DNA from: Actinosynnema sp. ALI-1.44
Lineage (GTDB): Bacteria > Actinomycetota > Actinomycetes > Mycobacteriales > Pseudonocardiaceae
Length of the DNA stretch: 64,000 bases
NCBI RefSeq assembly: GCF_001984155.1
Contig: NZ_MTQO01000054.1
Location: 434,001 to 498,000, forward strand
Reading direction: 5' to 3'
Every line of letters begins with the position of its first letter. Position 1 is the stretch's first letter. Below are positions 8,935 through 18,025 of the stretch, piece by piece. The notes under the pieces were generated by a model, which saw nothing but the letters and a program-made list of their open reading frames with translations, was not told where the DNA came from and searched no databases. A program made the translations under genes and the position numbers.

Positions 8935-10413
8935 GTGAACGGGCTGACCCTCGCCCTGGGTATCGGGGCCGCCGTCGTGCTCGTGGCCGTGCTCGCGGTC
9001 CGGGTGTCGGTCCGGCTCGGCCTCCCGTCGTTGTTGGTGTACCTGGGCATCGGGGTCGCGATCGGCGAGGCGGGACTGGGCATCCGCTTCGACAACCCGC
9101 AGCTCACGCAGGCGTTGGGGCTCGCTGCGCTCGTCCTGATCCTGACCGAGGGCGGGCTGACCACGCGCTGGGCGGACGTCCGGCCGTCGCTCGGCATCGG
9201 CGTCGCACTGTCCACAGTGGCCGTAACGGTCAGTGTCGGGGTGACCGCGACGTGTTTGCACTTCTTCCTCGGCCTCGACTGGAAGCTGGCCGCGCTGTGG
9301 GGCGCGGTGCTCGCGTCGACCGACGCCGCCGCTGTCTTCAGCGTTCTCCGTGGCCTCGGGGTCAGCAAACGCGTGGTCGGCTCGCTCGAAATCGAGTCCG
9401 GCATCAACGACGCGCCCTCGTACATCGCGGTGGTGGTGCTGTCCACCTCGGTGACGATCGACTGGGTGTCCCCGCTGCTCGTCGTGTACGAACTCGCGGC
9501 GGGCGCGGTGATCGGCCTCGGCCTCGGCTGGCTCGGCGCACTCGCGCTGCGCCGGGTCGCCCTTCCCGCCACCGGCCTGTACCCGCTGGCCACGGTCGCG
9601 GTGTGCGTCGCCGCGTTCTCCACCGGCCAGCTGGCCCACGCCTCCGGCCTGCTGGCGACGTACGTCGCGGGCCTGGTCCTCGGCAACTCCCGGCTGCCGC
9701 ACCGCGGCGACACGGTGTCGTTCGCCGAAGGCCTCGGCTGGCTGTCGCAGATCGGCCTGTTCGTCCTGCTCGGCCTGTTCGCCTCGCCCTCCCGTGTGCT
9801 CGACGCGGTCGTTCCCGGCGTCGTCGCGGCGGCGGTGCTGTTGTTGCTGGCCCGCCCGTTGTCGGTCTTCCTGGCGGCCCAGCCGTTCCGCGTCCCCTGG
9901 CGAGAACAGGTGTTCCTGTCCTGGGCCGGGTTACGCGGCGCGGTCCCGATCGTGCTCGCGATGATCCCGCTCAGCGAGGGCCTGCCGGGCGCCCGGCAGC
10001 TGGTCGACGCGGTGTTCGTGCTCGTGATCGTGCTGACCCTCGTGCAGGGCAGCACCCTGCCGCTGTTCGCCAGGATCCTCGGGCTGTCCAAGGGCGCGCA
10101 GTCCACGCAGGTCGAGGTCGACGCGGCCCCGCTGGACGAACTGGGCGCAGAGCTGCTCACGGTCAAGATCCCGAAGGGGTCCCGGATCCACGGCATCTAC
10201 CTGACCGAGCTGCGCCTGCCGCCCGGAGCCACGGTCAGCCTGGTGACCCGCGACGGCGAGGCGTTCACCCCTGAGGCGACGACCCGCCTGCAGACCAACG
10301 ACCAGATCCTCGTCGTCACCACGCAGAAGGCCCGCTCGGCCACCGAACGCCGCATCCGCGCGGTCGACCGCGCTGGTCGCTACGCCCGGTGGCGCGGAGA
10401 GCACGGCGACTGA
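8935..10413 (+). CDS. Cation/proton antiporter, CPA1 (CvrA/NhaP2) type
   Basis: The 492-residue protein has about 12 membrane segments from residue 5 to about 385. It includes the acidic transport motif in GAVLASTDAAAVFSVL and LEIESGINDAPSYIAVV, and SWAGLRGAVPIVLA near the end of the membrane part. A cytoplasmic C-terminal domain (about 400-480, LLTVKIPKGSRIHGIYLTEL...NDQILVVTT) looks like a TrkA/RCK C-terminal nucleotide- or ion-sensing domain. It probably exchanges K+ or Na+ for H+. GTG 8935 lies 12 bases after the DUF167 stop, so the pair may be one unit. Confidence 0.88.
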   Translation: MNGLTLALGIGAAVVLVAVLAVRVSVRLGLPSLLVYLGIGVAIGEAGLGIRFDNPQLTQALGLAALVLILTEGGLTTRWADVRPSLGIGVALSTVAVTVSVGVTATCLHFFLGLDWKLAALWGAVLASTDAAAVFSVLRGLGVSKRVVGSLEIESGINDAPSYIAVVVLSTSVTIDWVSPLLVVYELAAGAVIGLGLGWLGALALRRVALPATGLYPLATVAVCVAAFSTGQLAHASGLLATYVAGLVLGNSRLPHRGDTVSFAEGLGWLSQIGLFVLLGLFASPSRVLDAVVPGVVAAAVLLLLARPLSVFLAAQPFRVPWREQVFLSWAGLRGAVPIVLAMIPLSEGLPGARQLVDAVFVLVIVLTLVQGSTLPLFARILGLSKGAQSTQVEVDAAPLDELGAELLTVKIPKGSRIHGIYLTELRLPPGATVSLVTRDGEAFTPEATTRLQTNDQILVVTTQKARSATERRIRAVDRAGRYARWRGEHGD

Positions 10414-10487
10414 CGATCTTGTGGCATGCCGCACAATTCAGCGGGATGGATGTCGCGTCGGACGGGCTCCGTCCGCTATGTTCGAAG

Positions 10488-10620
10488 CGAAGGTCATGAG
10501 TGCCAGCGCGAAGCCCCGGCTTGCTGGCCGGCAACCCTCCTACCGCGGTGGGGTGCCCCGGGTGAGGACCAGGCCCGCCACAAGCCGTGGTTGGGCAAGC
10601 GCGGACCCTCGTGGGTCCCT
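10488..10620 (+). promoter_or_regulatory. SAM-IV riboswitch
   Basis: The leader contains GGTCATGAGTGCCAGCG (10492-10508), then AAGCCCCGGCTTGCTGGCC, GGCAACCCTCC and CGCGGTGGGGTGCCCCGGGTG, closing with GACCAGG (10566-10572). This is the actinobacterial SAM-IV core, with the SAM-I-like binding site but a different peripheral layout. A downstream segment ends in a GGACCC-TCGT-GGGTCC hairpin (10603-10618), followed 21 bases later by the ATG. No U-run follows, so SAM probably represses translation. Confidence 0.88.
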
Positions 10621-10639
10621 GAGGCCCGGAGAAGCCAGC

Positions 10640-12001
10640 ATGACGCTCGCACTGCCCAGCCAACGCCAGTCCGCCCCCCAGCACCTGGCACAGGACCACG
10701 TGCAGGTCCCGCCTGTGGTCAGCGCCAGTCTGACGGTCCCGCTCGCCACGGGTGAGCAGATCCAGTACGCCAACCTCGACCACGCCGCGAGCGCGCCTTG
10801 TCTGCGCAGCGTGCAGGACGCCGTCGACGAGCTGCTGCCCTGGTACGCCAGCGTGCACCGCGGCGCAGGGTTCGCCTCCCAGGTCTCCACCAAGGTCTAC
10901 GAGCGCGCCCGCGGCGTGCTGCGCGAGTTCGTCGGCGCCCGCACCCGCGACACCGTCGTGTTCACCCGCAACTCCACGGACTCCCTCAACCTGCTGGCCC
11001 GGTCGCTGCCGAAGGCGACCTCGGTGGTGCTGTTCGACACCGAGCACCACGCCGCGCTGCTGCCGTGGCGCGGACCGTGGGTGCGCCGCGTCCAGACCCC
11101 GGCATCCGCCGGTGACGCGGTGATCGCGCTGGACGCGGCCCTGGCCGCGGCGCCCGTGGGCCCCCGTCTCGTCGTGATCACCGGAGCGTCCAATGTGACC
11201 GGTGAACTGTGGCCGGTCGAGGACCTGGCTGCCGTGGCGCACCGGCACGGCGCCCGGGTGGCGTTGGACGCGGCCCAGTTGGCGCCGCACCGCCCGATCG
11301 ACATCAAGTCGTGGAACGTCGACTACGTGGTGCTGTCCGCGCACAAGCTCTACGCGCCGCTCGGTGCCGGTGTGCTGGTCGGCCGCGCCGACTGGCTGCA
11401 GGCGGCGGACCCGTACCTGGCGGGCGGCGGCGCGACCAAGCAGGTGGTCAACTGGGGTGACCGGCTGGGCGTCGCCTGGTCGGCGGTGCCGGAGCGGCAC
11501 GAGGCCGGGTCCCCGAACGTCGTCGGTGTGCACGCCCTCGCCGTGGCCTGCAAGACCATCTCCGCGCGGTGGGCGGAGATCGAAGCGCACGAGATCGCCC
11601 TGCTGCACCGGCTGCGCACCGGCCTGCGTGACGTGCCGGGCCTCGCGGAGCTCAGCATCTTCGACGGCCCGAGGGTCGGCGTCGTCAGCTTCACGATCGC
11701 CGGTCACGACGCGGGCCTGATCGCGGCGGCGCTGTCGGCCGAGTACGGCATCGGCGTGCGGGACGGCGCGTTCTGCGCCCACATCGCCACCCGTCGCCTG
11801 CTGGGCAAGGTCGGCTCGACGGAGCAGCGCGCCCTGCGCGCCAGCATCGGCCTGGGCACCACGGCCGAACACGTGGACCGGCTCGTGCACGCGCTGCGCA
11901 CGCTCGTCACCAACGGTCCGGCGCTGAACTACGTCCTCGAAGACGGTCGTTGGGTGCCGGAGGCCGACACCAGGCAGCTGCCGTCCTTCCTGACGGACTG
12001 A
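10640..12001 (+). CDS. Class V aminotransferase (cysteine-desulfurase-like PLP enzyme) under SAM control
   Basis: The 453-residue protein has the class V fold: NLDHAASAPCLRSV near the start, TRNSTDSLNLLA, then ALDAAQLAPHRPIDI and, with the PLP lysine, VVLSAHKLYAPLGAGVLVG. This motif set is shared with SufS/Csd and related sulfur or selenium lyases. Because the gene is behind a SAM-IV riboswitch, a role in sulfur or methionine supply is likely, though the substrate is not evident. ATG 10640 is the first start after the riboswitch; the open frame extends upstream only through it. Confidence 0.85.
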   Translation: MTLALPSQRQSAPQHLAQDHVQVPPVVSASLTVPLATGEQIQYANLDHAASAPCLRSVQDAVDELLPWYASVHRGAGFASQVSTKVYERARGVLREFVGARTRDTVVFTRNSTDSLNLLARSLPKATSVVLFDTEHHAALLPWRGPWVRRVQTPASAGDAVIALDAALAAAPVGPRLVVITGASNVTGELWPVEDLAAVAHRHGARVALDAAQLAPHRPIDIKSWNVDYVVLSAHKLYAPLGAGVLVGRADWLQAADPYLAGGGATKQVVNWGDRLGVAWSAVPERHEAGSPNVVGVHALAVACKTISARWAEIEAHEIALLHRLRTGLRDVPGLAELSIFDGPRVGVVSFTIAGHDAGLIAAALSAEYGIGVRDGAFCAHIATRRLLGKVGSTEQRALRASIGLGTTAEHVDRLVHALRTLVTNGPALNYVLEDGRWVPEADTRQLPSFLTD

Positions 12002-12042
12002 TTCTCCGACAAACTGGTCGACCATCGTCGATACTGCCAACC

Positions 12043-12534
12043 ATGAACTACCCGGGCCATGGTTGGCCGCAGCAGCCGTACGGCGGCTACGCCCCGCGTC
12101 CGAACACAGCGCCCGCCTACATCGCGGCCGCGTTGTTCGTGGTGTGCGGTGTGTTCTCGCTCGTGATCTCGATCCTGTCGATCAGCCGCTCGACGAGAAC
12201 CGTGGAGATGTTCATCGCGGTTCCCGGAATGGCGTTCTCGGAGGACATCACCGGCAACGGTGACTTCGGCTACTCGACCGGGATCTCGGTCGGGTGCACG
12301 TTCACGGTCCTCGGACTGCTGCTGGCGTTCCGGCTCGCGTTCGTCCGCTGGCTGCTCGTGGCGCTCGGTGGTCTCGTGGCCGCGTACTACGTCTACGCGG
12401 TCATCAAGGTGCTCGCCGACGGCGGCGGGGAGTTCGTCGCGGCCTTGGCACTGGCGTTGGTGCTGTGGTTGATCACCGAGGTCGCCGTGCTTCTTCCACC
12501 TGTCGGGCAAGCGATGCGCGGCCGTCCGCACTAG
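12043..12534 (+). CDS. Small integral membrane protein, function unknown
   Basis: The 163-residue protein starts with a Pro/Gly/Tyr-rich cytoplasmic tail (NYPGHGWPQQPYGGYAPRP). It then has about four hydrophobic segments (residues about 25-47, 78-98, 103-125 and 130-152). No catalytic motif is visible. TACTGC lies 5 bases before the ATG and there is no Shine-Dalgarno sequence, so it may be leaderless. Confidence 0.65.
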   Translation: MNYPGHGWPQQPYGGYAPRPNTAPAYIAAALFVVCGVFSLVISILSISRSTRTVEMFIAVPGMAFSEDITGNGDFGYSTGISVGCTFTVLGLLLAFRLAFVRWLLVALGGLVAAYYVYAVIKVLADGGGEFVAALALALVLWLITEVAVLLPPVGQAMRGRPH

Positions 12535-12549
12535 ACATACCCTGAGCCG

Positions 12550-13374
12550 GTGGCACAGTCGGATGTGGACTTCACCGCGCGGGCACCGCACCCCGCGCTA
12601 CGCCACCTTGTCCGGCGCTACATCGGGTACACGCAGCACGACGTCAGCCTGCCCGTGCACCGCGGCCTGCCGTCGGGAACGGTCACGTTGATCATCAGCC
12701 TGGCCGAGCCGGTCAGGGTGGTCGGCGGCCGGTCAAGCCAGGCCCTGGTCGGCGGGCTGCACCTGGAGCCGACGCTGATCCGGCAGGACCCCTTCCAGCA
12801 GGGGATCCACATCGAACTGAACCCGGTCGGCCTGCGCGCGCTGCTCGGGATACCAGCGACCGAGCTGACCTCGGACGTGGTCGACCTGGCCGACCTGCCG
12901 GTGCGCTGGGCGGCCTCGCTGCCGGACCGGCTGACCTCGGCGCCGACGTGGGACGCCCGGTTCACGCTGCTCGACGCCGAACTCACCGGTGCGCTGCGCC
13001 CGGTCAACCTGGTGGCCGAGGTGCAGTGGGCGTGGCGGCGGATGGTGACCGGGCGCGGCGCGCAGCCCGTCACCGACCTGGCGGACGAGGTCGGCTGGAG
13101 CAGACGGCACTTCACGTCCCGCTTCGCCGGTGAAGTGGGGCTCGGGCCGAAGCAGATGTCCCGGCTGATCCGGTTCGAGCACAGCGCGTCGCTGCTGCGG
13201 GCGGGCCGGTCGCTGGCCGACGCCGCCATCGTGGCGGGTTACTACGACCAGGCGCACATGACGAACGAGTGGCGCGAGTTCGCGGGATGCACCCCGGCGA
13301 CCTGGGTCCGCGAGGAGGTCCCGTTTCTCCAAGACCTGGACGAGGGAGACCCGGCACAGTCGTCCCATGACTGA
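12550..13374 (+). CDS. AraC family transcriptional regulator
   Basis: The 274-residue protein has an N-terminal sensing domain of the kind beginning APHPALRHLVRRYIGY (DUF6597-like) and a C-terminal AraC double helix-turn-helix. The latter runs from about residue 160, with VTDLADEVGWSRRHFTSRFAGEVGLGPKQMSRLIRF and ADAAIVAGYYDQAHMTNEWREFAG. A TACCCT hexamer (12538-12543) lies 6 bases before the GTG, which suggests leaderless expression. It overlaps the next gene (VOC protein) by 8 bases, so the two are translated together. Confidence 0.87.
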   Translation: MAQSDVDFTARAPHPALRHLVRRYIGYTQHDVSLPVHRGLPSGTVTLIISLAEPVRVVGGRSSQALVGGLHLEPTLIRQDPFQQGIHIELNPVGLRALLGIPATELTSDVVDLADLPVRWAASLPDRLTSAPTWDARFTLLDAELTGALRPVNLVAEVQWAWRRMVTGRGAQPVTDLADEVGWSRRHFTSRFAGEVGLGPKQMSRLIRFEHSASLLRAGRSLADAAIVAGYYDQAHMTNEWREFAGCTPATWVREEVPFLQDLDEGDPAQSSHD

Positions 13375-13768
13375 GACCACTAATCCCGGTGTCTGGGCCT
13401 GCCTGATCTACTCCGACGCCGAGGCCGCCAGGGTGTTCATGACCGACGTGCTCGGCTTCACCGAGACCACGACCGTCCGTGACGACAAGGACCCGTCCCG
13501 GATCGTGCACGCCGAGGTGAAGTGGCCCGAAGGCGGCGGCGTCATGTACGGATCCAGCGGCAACCAGCCCGACTACCCGCAGCCCGTTCCCGGCAGGCAG
13601 TGGGTGTACGTCTGCACCGCTGACGTCGGTGCCGTCCACCGCCGTGTCGTCGACGCGGGCGGCAAGGTGATCACCGAGCCGCAGGACACCGACTACGGCT
13701 CGCGCAACGTGGCCGTCGCCGATCCGGAGGGCAACGTCTGGACCTTCGGCACCTATCCGGGCGCCTGA
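13367..13768 (+). CDS. VOC (glyoxalase/bleomycin resistance) family protein
   Basis: The 133-residue protein has paired beta-alpha-beta-beta-beta VOC modules: LIYSDAEAARVFMTDVLGFTE in the first half, and VYVCTADVGAVHRRVVDAGGKVITEP followed by VAVADPEGNVWTFGTY in the second. It probably binds a metal and a small substrate; the substrate is unknown. Its start overlaps the araC stop region by 8 bases. AraC/VOC gene pairs are common in actinomycetes, and the regulator may control its partner. Confidence 0.85.
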   Translation: MTETTNPGVWACLIYSDAEAARVFMTDVLGFTETTTVRDDKDPSRIVHAEVKWPEGGGVMYGSSGNQPDYPQPVPGRQWVYVCTADVGAVHRRVVDAGGKVITEPQDTDYGSRNVAVADPEGNVWTFGTYPGA

Positions 13769-13790
13769 CCACACCCGGTGCCGGAGCGCC

Positions 13791-14360
13791 GTGGACAATG
13801 GCGTGGTGAGTACCGAAAGCGAACCGGAGGAGACAAGGCCGCCGCGCAAGGCCGCGTTCCTGCTGGGCACGGCCGTTGTGTTCTTCGCGCTCGACCTGGT
13901 GACCAAGGTCGTCGCGCTGGCGCAACTGGAGGGCAAGGAGCCCGTCCGCGCCCTCGGCGGGCTGGTCTACCTGCAGATCGTTCGCAATCCGGGTGCCGCG
14001 TTCTCCATCGCGACCGGGATGACGTGGGTGCTCGCGCTCGTGGCCATCGGCGTCGTCGTCGCGATCATCTGGGTGCTGCCGAAGCTGCGGTCCACCGGGT
14101 GGGCCATCGGGCTTGGCCTGGTGCTCGCCGGTGCCGTCGGCAACCTGGTGGACCGGTTCTTCCGCGCCCCGGGGCCGCTGCGCGGGCACGTGGTGGACTT
14201 CCTGTCGCTGTTCGCGCCGAACGGCGAGGTCTGGCCGGTCTTCAACGTGGCGGACTCCAGCATCGTCGTCGGCGGGATCCTGATCGTCGTGTTGTCCCTG
14301 TTCGGTCACGAGTACGACGGCCGCCGTTCCCGCGACAAGGAGGCCGCGTCCAGTGAGTGA
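13791..14360 (+). CDS. lspA: Lipoprotein signal peptidase (signal peptidase II)
   Basis: This membrane aspartyl protease removes signal peptides from prolipoproteins. The roughly 189-residue protein has four membrane segments and all the LspA boxes: [28 protein letters not shown] (catalytic Asp) and [12 protein letters not shown] (second catalytic Asp). The start could be GTG 13791 (GGAG four bases upstream) or GTG 13803/13806. It overlaps the downstream pseudouridine synthase by 8 bases, the usual lspA-rluD arrangement. Confidence 0.95.
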   Translation: MDNGVVSTESEPEETRPPRKAAFLLGTAVVFFALDLVTKVVALAQLEGKEPVRALGGLVYLQIVRNPGAAFSIATGMTWVLALVAIGVVVAIIWVLPKLRSTGWAIGLGLVLAGAVGNLVDRFFRAPGPLRGHVVDFLSLFAPNGEVWPVFNVADSSIVVGGILIVVLSLFGHEYDGRRSRDKEAASSE

Positions 14361-15282
14361 CCTGCGAACCCTTCCCGTCCCCGACGGGCTGGACGGCATG
14401 CGCGTGGACGCCGGGCTGTCCAAACTGCTCGGCCTGTCCAGGACCGCCGTCGCCGCGATCGCGGAGGCGGGCGACGTCGTGATCGACGGGCGGCCCGCGG
14501 GCAAGTCCGACCGGCTGATGGCGGGCTCGATGCTCGAGGTGACGCTGCCCGCGCCCGAACGCCCGGTGCAGGTGATCCCGGTGCCCGTGGACGGGCTGCG
14601 GGTCATCTTCGAGGACGACGACATCGTCGTGGTGGACAAGCCGGTCGGCGTCGCCGCGCACCCCAGCCCCGGCTGGACCGGGCCGACCGTGATCGGCGGG
14701 CTCGCCGCCGCGGGCGTGCGGGTGTCCACATCGGGCTCGGAGGAACGGCAGGGCGTGGTGCACCGGCTCGACGTCGGCACCACCGGCGTGATGGTCGTGG
14801 CCAAGAGCGAACACGCCTACACCGTGCTCAAACGTGCGTTCAAGGAACGGACGGTCGACAAGACCTACCACGCCATCGTGCAGGGCCACCCCGACCCGAT
14901 GGTCGGCACGATCGACGCGCCGATCGACCGCCACCCCAAGCACGACTACAAGTTCGCCGTGGTGGCGTCCGGCAAGCCGAGCGTCACCCACTACGAGGTG
15001 CTGGAGGCGTTCCGGGCCGCGTCGCTGGTCGAGGTGAAGCTGGAGACCGGCCGGACACACCAGATCCGCGTGCACTTCTCGGCACTGCGCCACCCGTGCG
15101 TCGGGGACCTGACCTACGGCGCCGACCCGGCATTGGCCAAGCGGCTCGGCATCACCCGGCAATGGCTGCACGCCAGGGCACTGGCGTTCGACCACCCGGC
15201 GGACGGCCGCTGGGTGGAGTTCACCAGCGACTACCCGGACGACCTGGCCACCGCGCTCGAAGGCCTCCGCACCGCCTCCTGA
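14353..15282 (+). CDS. RluA/RluD family rRNA pseudouridine synthase
   Basis: The 309-residue protein has an S4 RNA-binding domain (residues about 13-70, [30 protein letters not shown]) and then the synthase domain. The catalytic motif is [15 protein letters not shown] (Asp in RLD). Also present are [21 protein letters not shown] and LHARALAF. It isomerises uridines in 23S rRNA; RluD-type is likely from the domain plan and its place after lspA, but the exact sites cannot be read from sequence. The start overlaps lspA by 8 bases. Confidence 0.92.
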   Translation: MSDLRTLPVPDGLDGMRVDAGLSKLLGLSRTAVAAIAEAGDVVIDGRPAGKSDRLMAGSMLEVTLPAPERPVQVIPVPVDGLRVIFEDDDIVVVDKPVGVAAHPSPGWTGPTVIGGLAAAGVRVSTSGSEERQGVVHRLDVGTTGVMVVAKSEHAYTVLKRAFKERTVDKTYHAIVQGHPDPMVGTIDAPIDRHPKHDYKFAVVASGKPSVTHYEVLEAFRAASLVEVKLETGRTHQIRVHFSALRHPCVGDLTYGADPALAKRLGITRQWLHARALAFDHPADGRWVEFTSDYPDDLATALEGLRTAS

Positions 15283-15288
15283 ATTTTC

Positions 15289-15345
15289 GTGCAACCAATG
15301 TGGCCTTCGTTGCCAAATGTGCAACGAAGGCCACATTGGTTGCAC
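15289..15345. repeat. Perfect 25-base inverted repeat between convergent genes
   Basis: Arms at 15289-15313 and 15321-15345 are exact reverse complements with a 7-base loop, preceded by TTTT and followed by AAAAA. The unit (core CCAATGTGGCCTTCGTTG) recurs twice near 36225-36281. Position between converging stop codons suggests a two-way transcription stop, but neither strand has a U-run directly after the stem. Confidence 0.9.
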
Positions 15346-15359
15346 AAAAAGTGCAGGTG

Positions 15360-16463
15360 TTAGAGGACGACTTCCCAGGTCAGGGCGCGTGAGGTGTCGT
15401 CGGGGCGGGCGGTCCAGCGGATCGACGTGATCTCGGTGTGCTCGGGCAGCACGTAGACCGCGTGGCCGCCCGCTGTCTCTCCTGGCGCCACACCGATCCG
15501 GTGCGGCGGCCTGGAGGACAGCGACACCGGCGCCTTCGACACCGCCTGCCCGTCCTTGGTCATCAGGACCAGGTAGAGGTCCGGCAACGAGTTGAACGCC
15601 TGGTTGCCCCGGTTGACCATCTCGGTGTGCACGACGACCGAGCGTTCCCCCTCCTGCAGCCGGTAACCGGCCGCGGTGAACAGGAAGTCCGCCGGGTCGA
15701 CCAGTTCGACCAGTTGGATCGCCAGGTGCTCGCCTTCGAGACCCTCGGTTTCCAGCGTCTCGCCGACTTTCCCCGTCCGTGTCGTCGGGGCGCGTTGCGG
15801 CTGGTGGGCCGGCTGGGGCGGGGCTTGGACGCCCGGTTGGTCCCCGCGGGCCCAGCCTGCCGTCTGCGGCGGCCCCCAGGTGCTCATCACCGGGTCGGGG
15901 GGCGGCGGCGGTGGCTGGACGGGAATGGGCTGGCTCGGTGGCTGCGGTGGGCCCTGGTAGCGGCCCGACGGCGTGCCGTGCACCTGGTAGGCGCCGGACG
16001 GCGTGGACTGGTAGGGCCCGGGCGGCGGCGGCGGTGGTGGGTAGACGCCCGACGGGGTGCCCATCACCGGGTGGGGCTGTGGCTGGGGATACGCGTTGGC
16101 GCCGGACGGCGGGCCCATCGGATAGCCGTGGCCGCTGGGGGGCGGCGGGTACGCACCAGGCTGAGGCACATTCTGGGGCCCGCTCTGCGGGTAGGAACTG
16201 GCTGGGTACACGCCGGAAGGCGTTCCCTGTACCGGGTGGTAACCCGGCGGCGGCGAGGCCGACGCGAGCAGGGCGCGTATCTTGCCCGGGTCGCATTCCA
16301 CGCCGACCACCAGCGGCAAACCGTTGGCCGACAGTGCGACAAGCCGGGACGCCGCCTCCCTGGGATCCATCCCCAACCGGGCGGCGACCTCGTGCACGGC
16401 GGCCCTGCCCATCTCGGCGAGCAGGGTCAGCAGGCGCATGTCCACGGGATCGGGGGTCACCAC
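15360..16463 (-). CDS. Winged-helix protein with Pro-rich repeat linker and C-terminal beta domain
   Basis: The protein has about 367 residues. Residues 1-65 look like an AsnC/MarR-style winged helix (MRLLTLLAEMGRAAVHEVAARLGMDPREAASRLVALSANG). A low-complexity Pro/Gly/Tyr linker follows (about 75-235), with TPSGxY repeated four times. A C-terminal beta-rich domain (about 240-367) begins GETLETEGLEGEHLAIQLVE and ends near ITSIRWTARPD. Start GTG 16463 follows TAGCGT by 8 bases and directly precedes the conserved TPDPVDMR; GTG 16460 is equally possible. There is no signal peptide. Function is unknown; it may be a cytoplasmic regulator or scaffold. Confidence 0.7.
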   Translation of the reverse strand: MVTPDPVDMRLLTLLAEMGRAAVHEVAARLGMDPREAASRLVALSANGLPLVVGVECDPGKIRALLASASPPPGYHPVQGTPSGVYPASSYPQSGPQNVPQPGAYPPPPSGHGYPMGPPSGANAYPQPQPHPVMGTPSGVYPPPPPPPGPYQSTPSGAYQVHGTPSGRYQGPPQPPSQPIPVQPPPPPPDPVMSTWGPPQTAGWARGDQPGVQAPPQPAHQPQRAPTTRTGKVGETLETEGLEGEHLAIQLVELVDPADFLFTAAGYRLQEGERSVVVHTEMVNRGNQAFNSLPDLYLVLMTKDGQAVSKAPVSLSSRPPHRIGVAPGETAGGHAVYVLPEHTEITSIRWTARPDDTSRALTWEVVL

Positions 16464-16627
16464 GGCACGAAACGCTACCCCGTCGAACTGATCAGTGCGT
16501 GCACCGCCATATCCGTCTCGCCCGAACGGCTGGTCGCCTCTCTTGTCATCGATCACCCGGTGAGGAGAGGATACGGCCACCCAACCGCCAGTGGGTTCGG
16601 TGAAGTTTCCACTTGGGAGGCGCGACG

Positions 16628-18025
16628 ATGCGACTGAGGCCCATGCTGTCCCTGCTGGTCGTGGTGCCGCTGCTGGCAGCGGGCTGCGTCGGCAAACCCG
16701 CCGAGCAGAACACCGGCCAGAACGCCGACGCCAAGGAGTTCACCCTCGTCATCGGGGCGAACGCGCTGGCAGGTGGCAAGAACGCGAACACAGCCAAGTG
16801 GACCGCCGAGTACGTCATCCCGAAGTTCGTCGAGGCGCAGAAAGCCAAGGGCGTCAACGCCACGGTGCGGTTCGAGGGCAACGGCGCCGACGACAAGGAC
16901 TACAAGACCAAGGTCGCGCTGGACGCCAAGACCGGTGGCGGCGCCGACGTGCTGGAGATCGACGGCATCTGGCTCGGCGAGTTCGCACAGGCCGGGCAGG
17001 CCAAGCCGCTCGCCGATCTGGTCGGGCAGGACAAAGTGGACGCGTGGGACGGCTGGTCGAAGATCCCGGAGGCGGTCGCCGCGCTCGGCGACTTCGACGG
17101 CAGGCGCTACGGCGTCCCGGTCGGCACGGACGGCCGCGTCCTGTACTTCAACAAGAAGCTGTTCGCGCAGGCCGGGCTGCCCGCCGACTGGCAGCCGCGC
17201 AGCTGGGAGGACGTGCTGCAGGCCGGGCGGAAACTCACGGCCGTCGCCGGAATCGTGCCCATCCAGCTCAACGCGGGCACGGCGATGACCGAGGCGACGA
17301 CCATGCAGGGTGTGCTGCCGTTGCTCGCGGGAACCGGGAAACCCGTGTACGACAACGGCAAATGGCAAGGTGCGACGCAGAACGTCAAGGACGTGCTCGG
17401 GCTGTACCAGAAGGTCTACTCCGGTGGCCTCGGCGACCCGCTGCTGCAGCAGGAGGCCAAGGGCCGCGACAAGTCCTTCGCCCAGTTCGCCGACAACAAG
17501 ATCGGCATCCTGCTGGAGAGCGACTACTTCTGGCGCTCGGTGATCAACCCGGCCAACGGGGTGGCCAGGATGACCGACCGCGACACCGCCGTCGGCTGGG
17601 CCAAGGTTCCGGCGCAGCGCGCCGGGTCCGGCGTCGGCGGCCAGGACTTCGTGAGCATGTCCGGCGGTTCGGTCCGCGTGGTCAACCCGAACACCAAGTA
17701 CCCGCGGCAGGCGTGGGAACTGCTGCAGTTCATGAACTCCTTCGACGCCACCAGGGCAAGGGTGGCCGACACACCGCAGATCACCGTGCGCAGCGACGTC
17801 AACGACGAGGTGCTCAAGGGCGACCCGATGCTGACGTACGTGGCCAAGGAAGTCCTGCCGATCACCCGGTACCGGCCGGGGCTCGCCCAGTACACCCAGG
17901 TCTCCGCGGCGTTGCAGCAGGCGACGGCCGACGTGGTCGCGGGCAAGAGCCCCGACGACGCGGCCGCGGCCTACCAGCAGGCGGTGGTCAAGGCCGTCGG
18001 CGAGGCCGGCGTTGCGGGCAACTGA
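16628..18025 (+). CDS. Sugar ABC transporter substrate-binding lipoprotein
   Basis: The 465-residue protein has a lipoprotein signal peptide with lipobox LLAAGC (Cys about residue 20). A family 1 extracellular solute-binding fold follows, with ADVLEIDGIWLGEFAQAG, YGVPVGTDGRVLYFNKKLFAQAGLP and GGSVRVVNPNTKYP. It delivers a sugar or oligosaccharide to the permeases downstream. ATG 16628 follows GGGAGGCG. It is the first gene of a four-gene set that overlaps at each join. The substrate cannot be read from sequence. Confidence 0.9.
   Translation: MRLRPMLSLLVVVPLLAAGCVGKPAEQNTGQNADAKEFTLVIGANALAGGKNANTAKWTAEYVIPKFVEAQKAKGVNATVRFEGNGADDKDYKTKVALDAKTGGGADVLEIDGIWLGEFAQAGQAKPLADLVGQDKVDAWDGWSKIPEAVAALGDFDGRRYGVPVGTDGRVLYFNKKLFAQAGLPADWQPRSWEDVLQAGRKLTAVAGIVPIQLNAGTAMTEATTMQGVLPLLAGTGKPVYDNGKWQGATQNVKDVLGLYQKVYSGGLGDPLLQQEAKGRDKSFAQFADNKIGILLESDYFWRSVINPANGVARMTDRDTAVGWAKVPAQRAGSGVGGQDFVSMSGGSVRVVNPNTKYPRQAWELLQFMNSFDATRARVADTPQITVRSDVNDEVLKGDPMLTYVAKEVLPITRYRPGLAQYTQVSAALQQATADVVAGKSPDDAAAAYQQAVVKAVGEAGVAGN

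Noticed and set aside
10316-12040. A 574-codon open frame antisense to the class V aminotransferase and SAM-IV riboswitch
   Set aside because: It runs across the riboswitch and two genes and has no domain; shadow.
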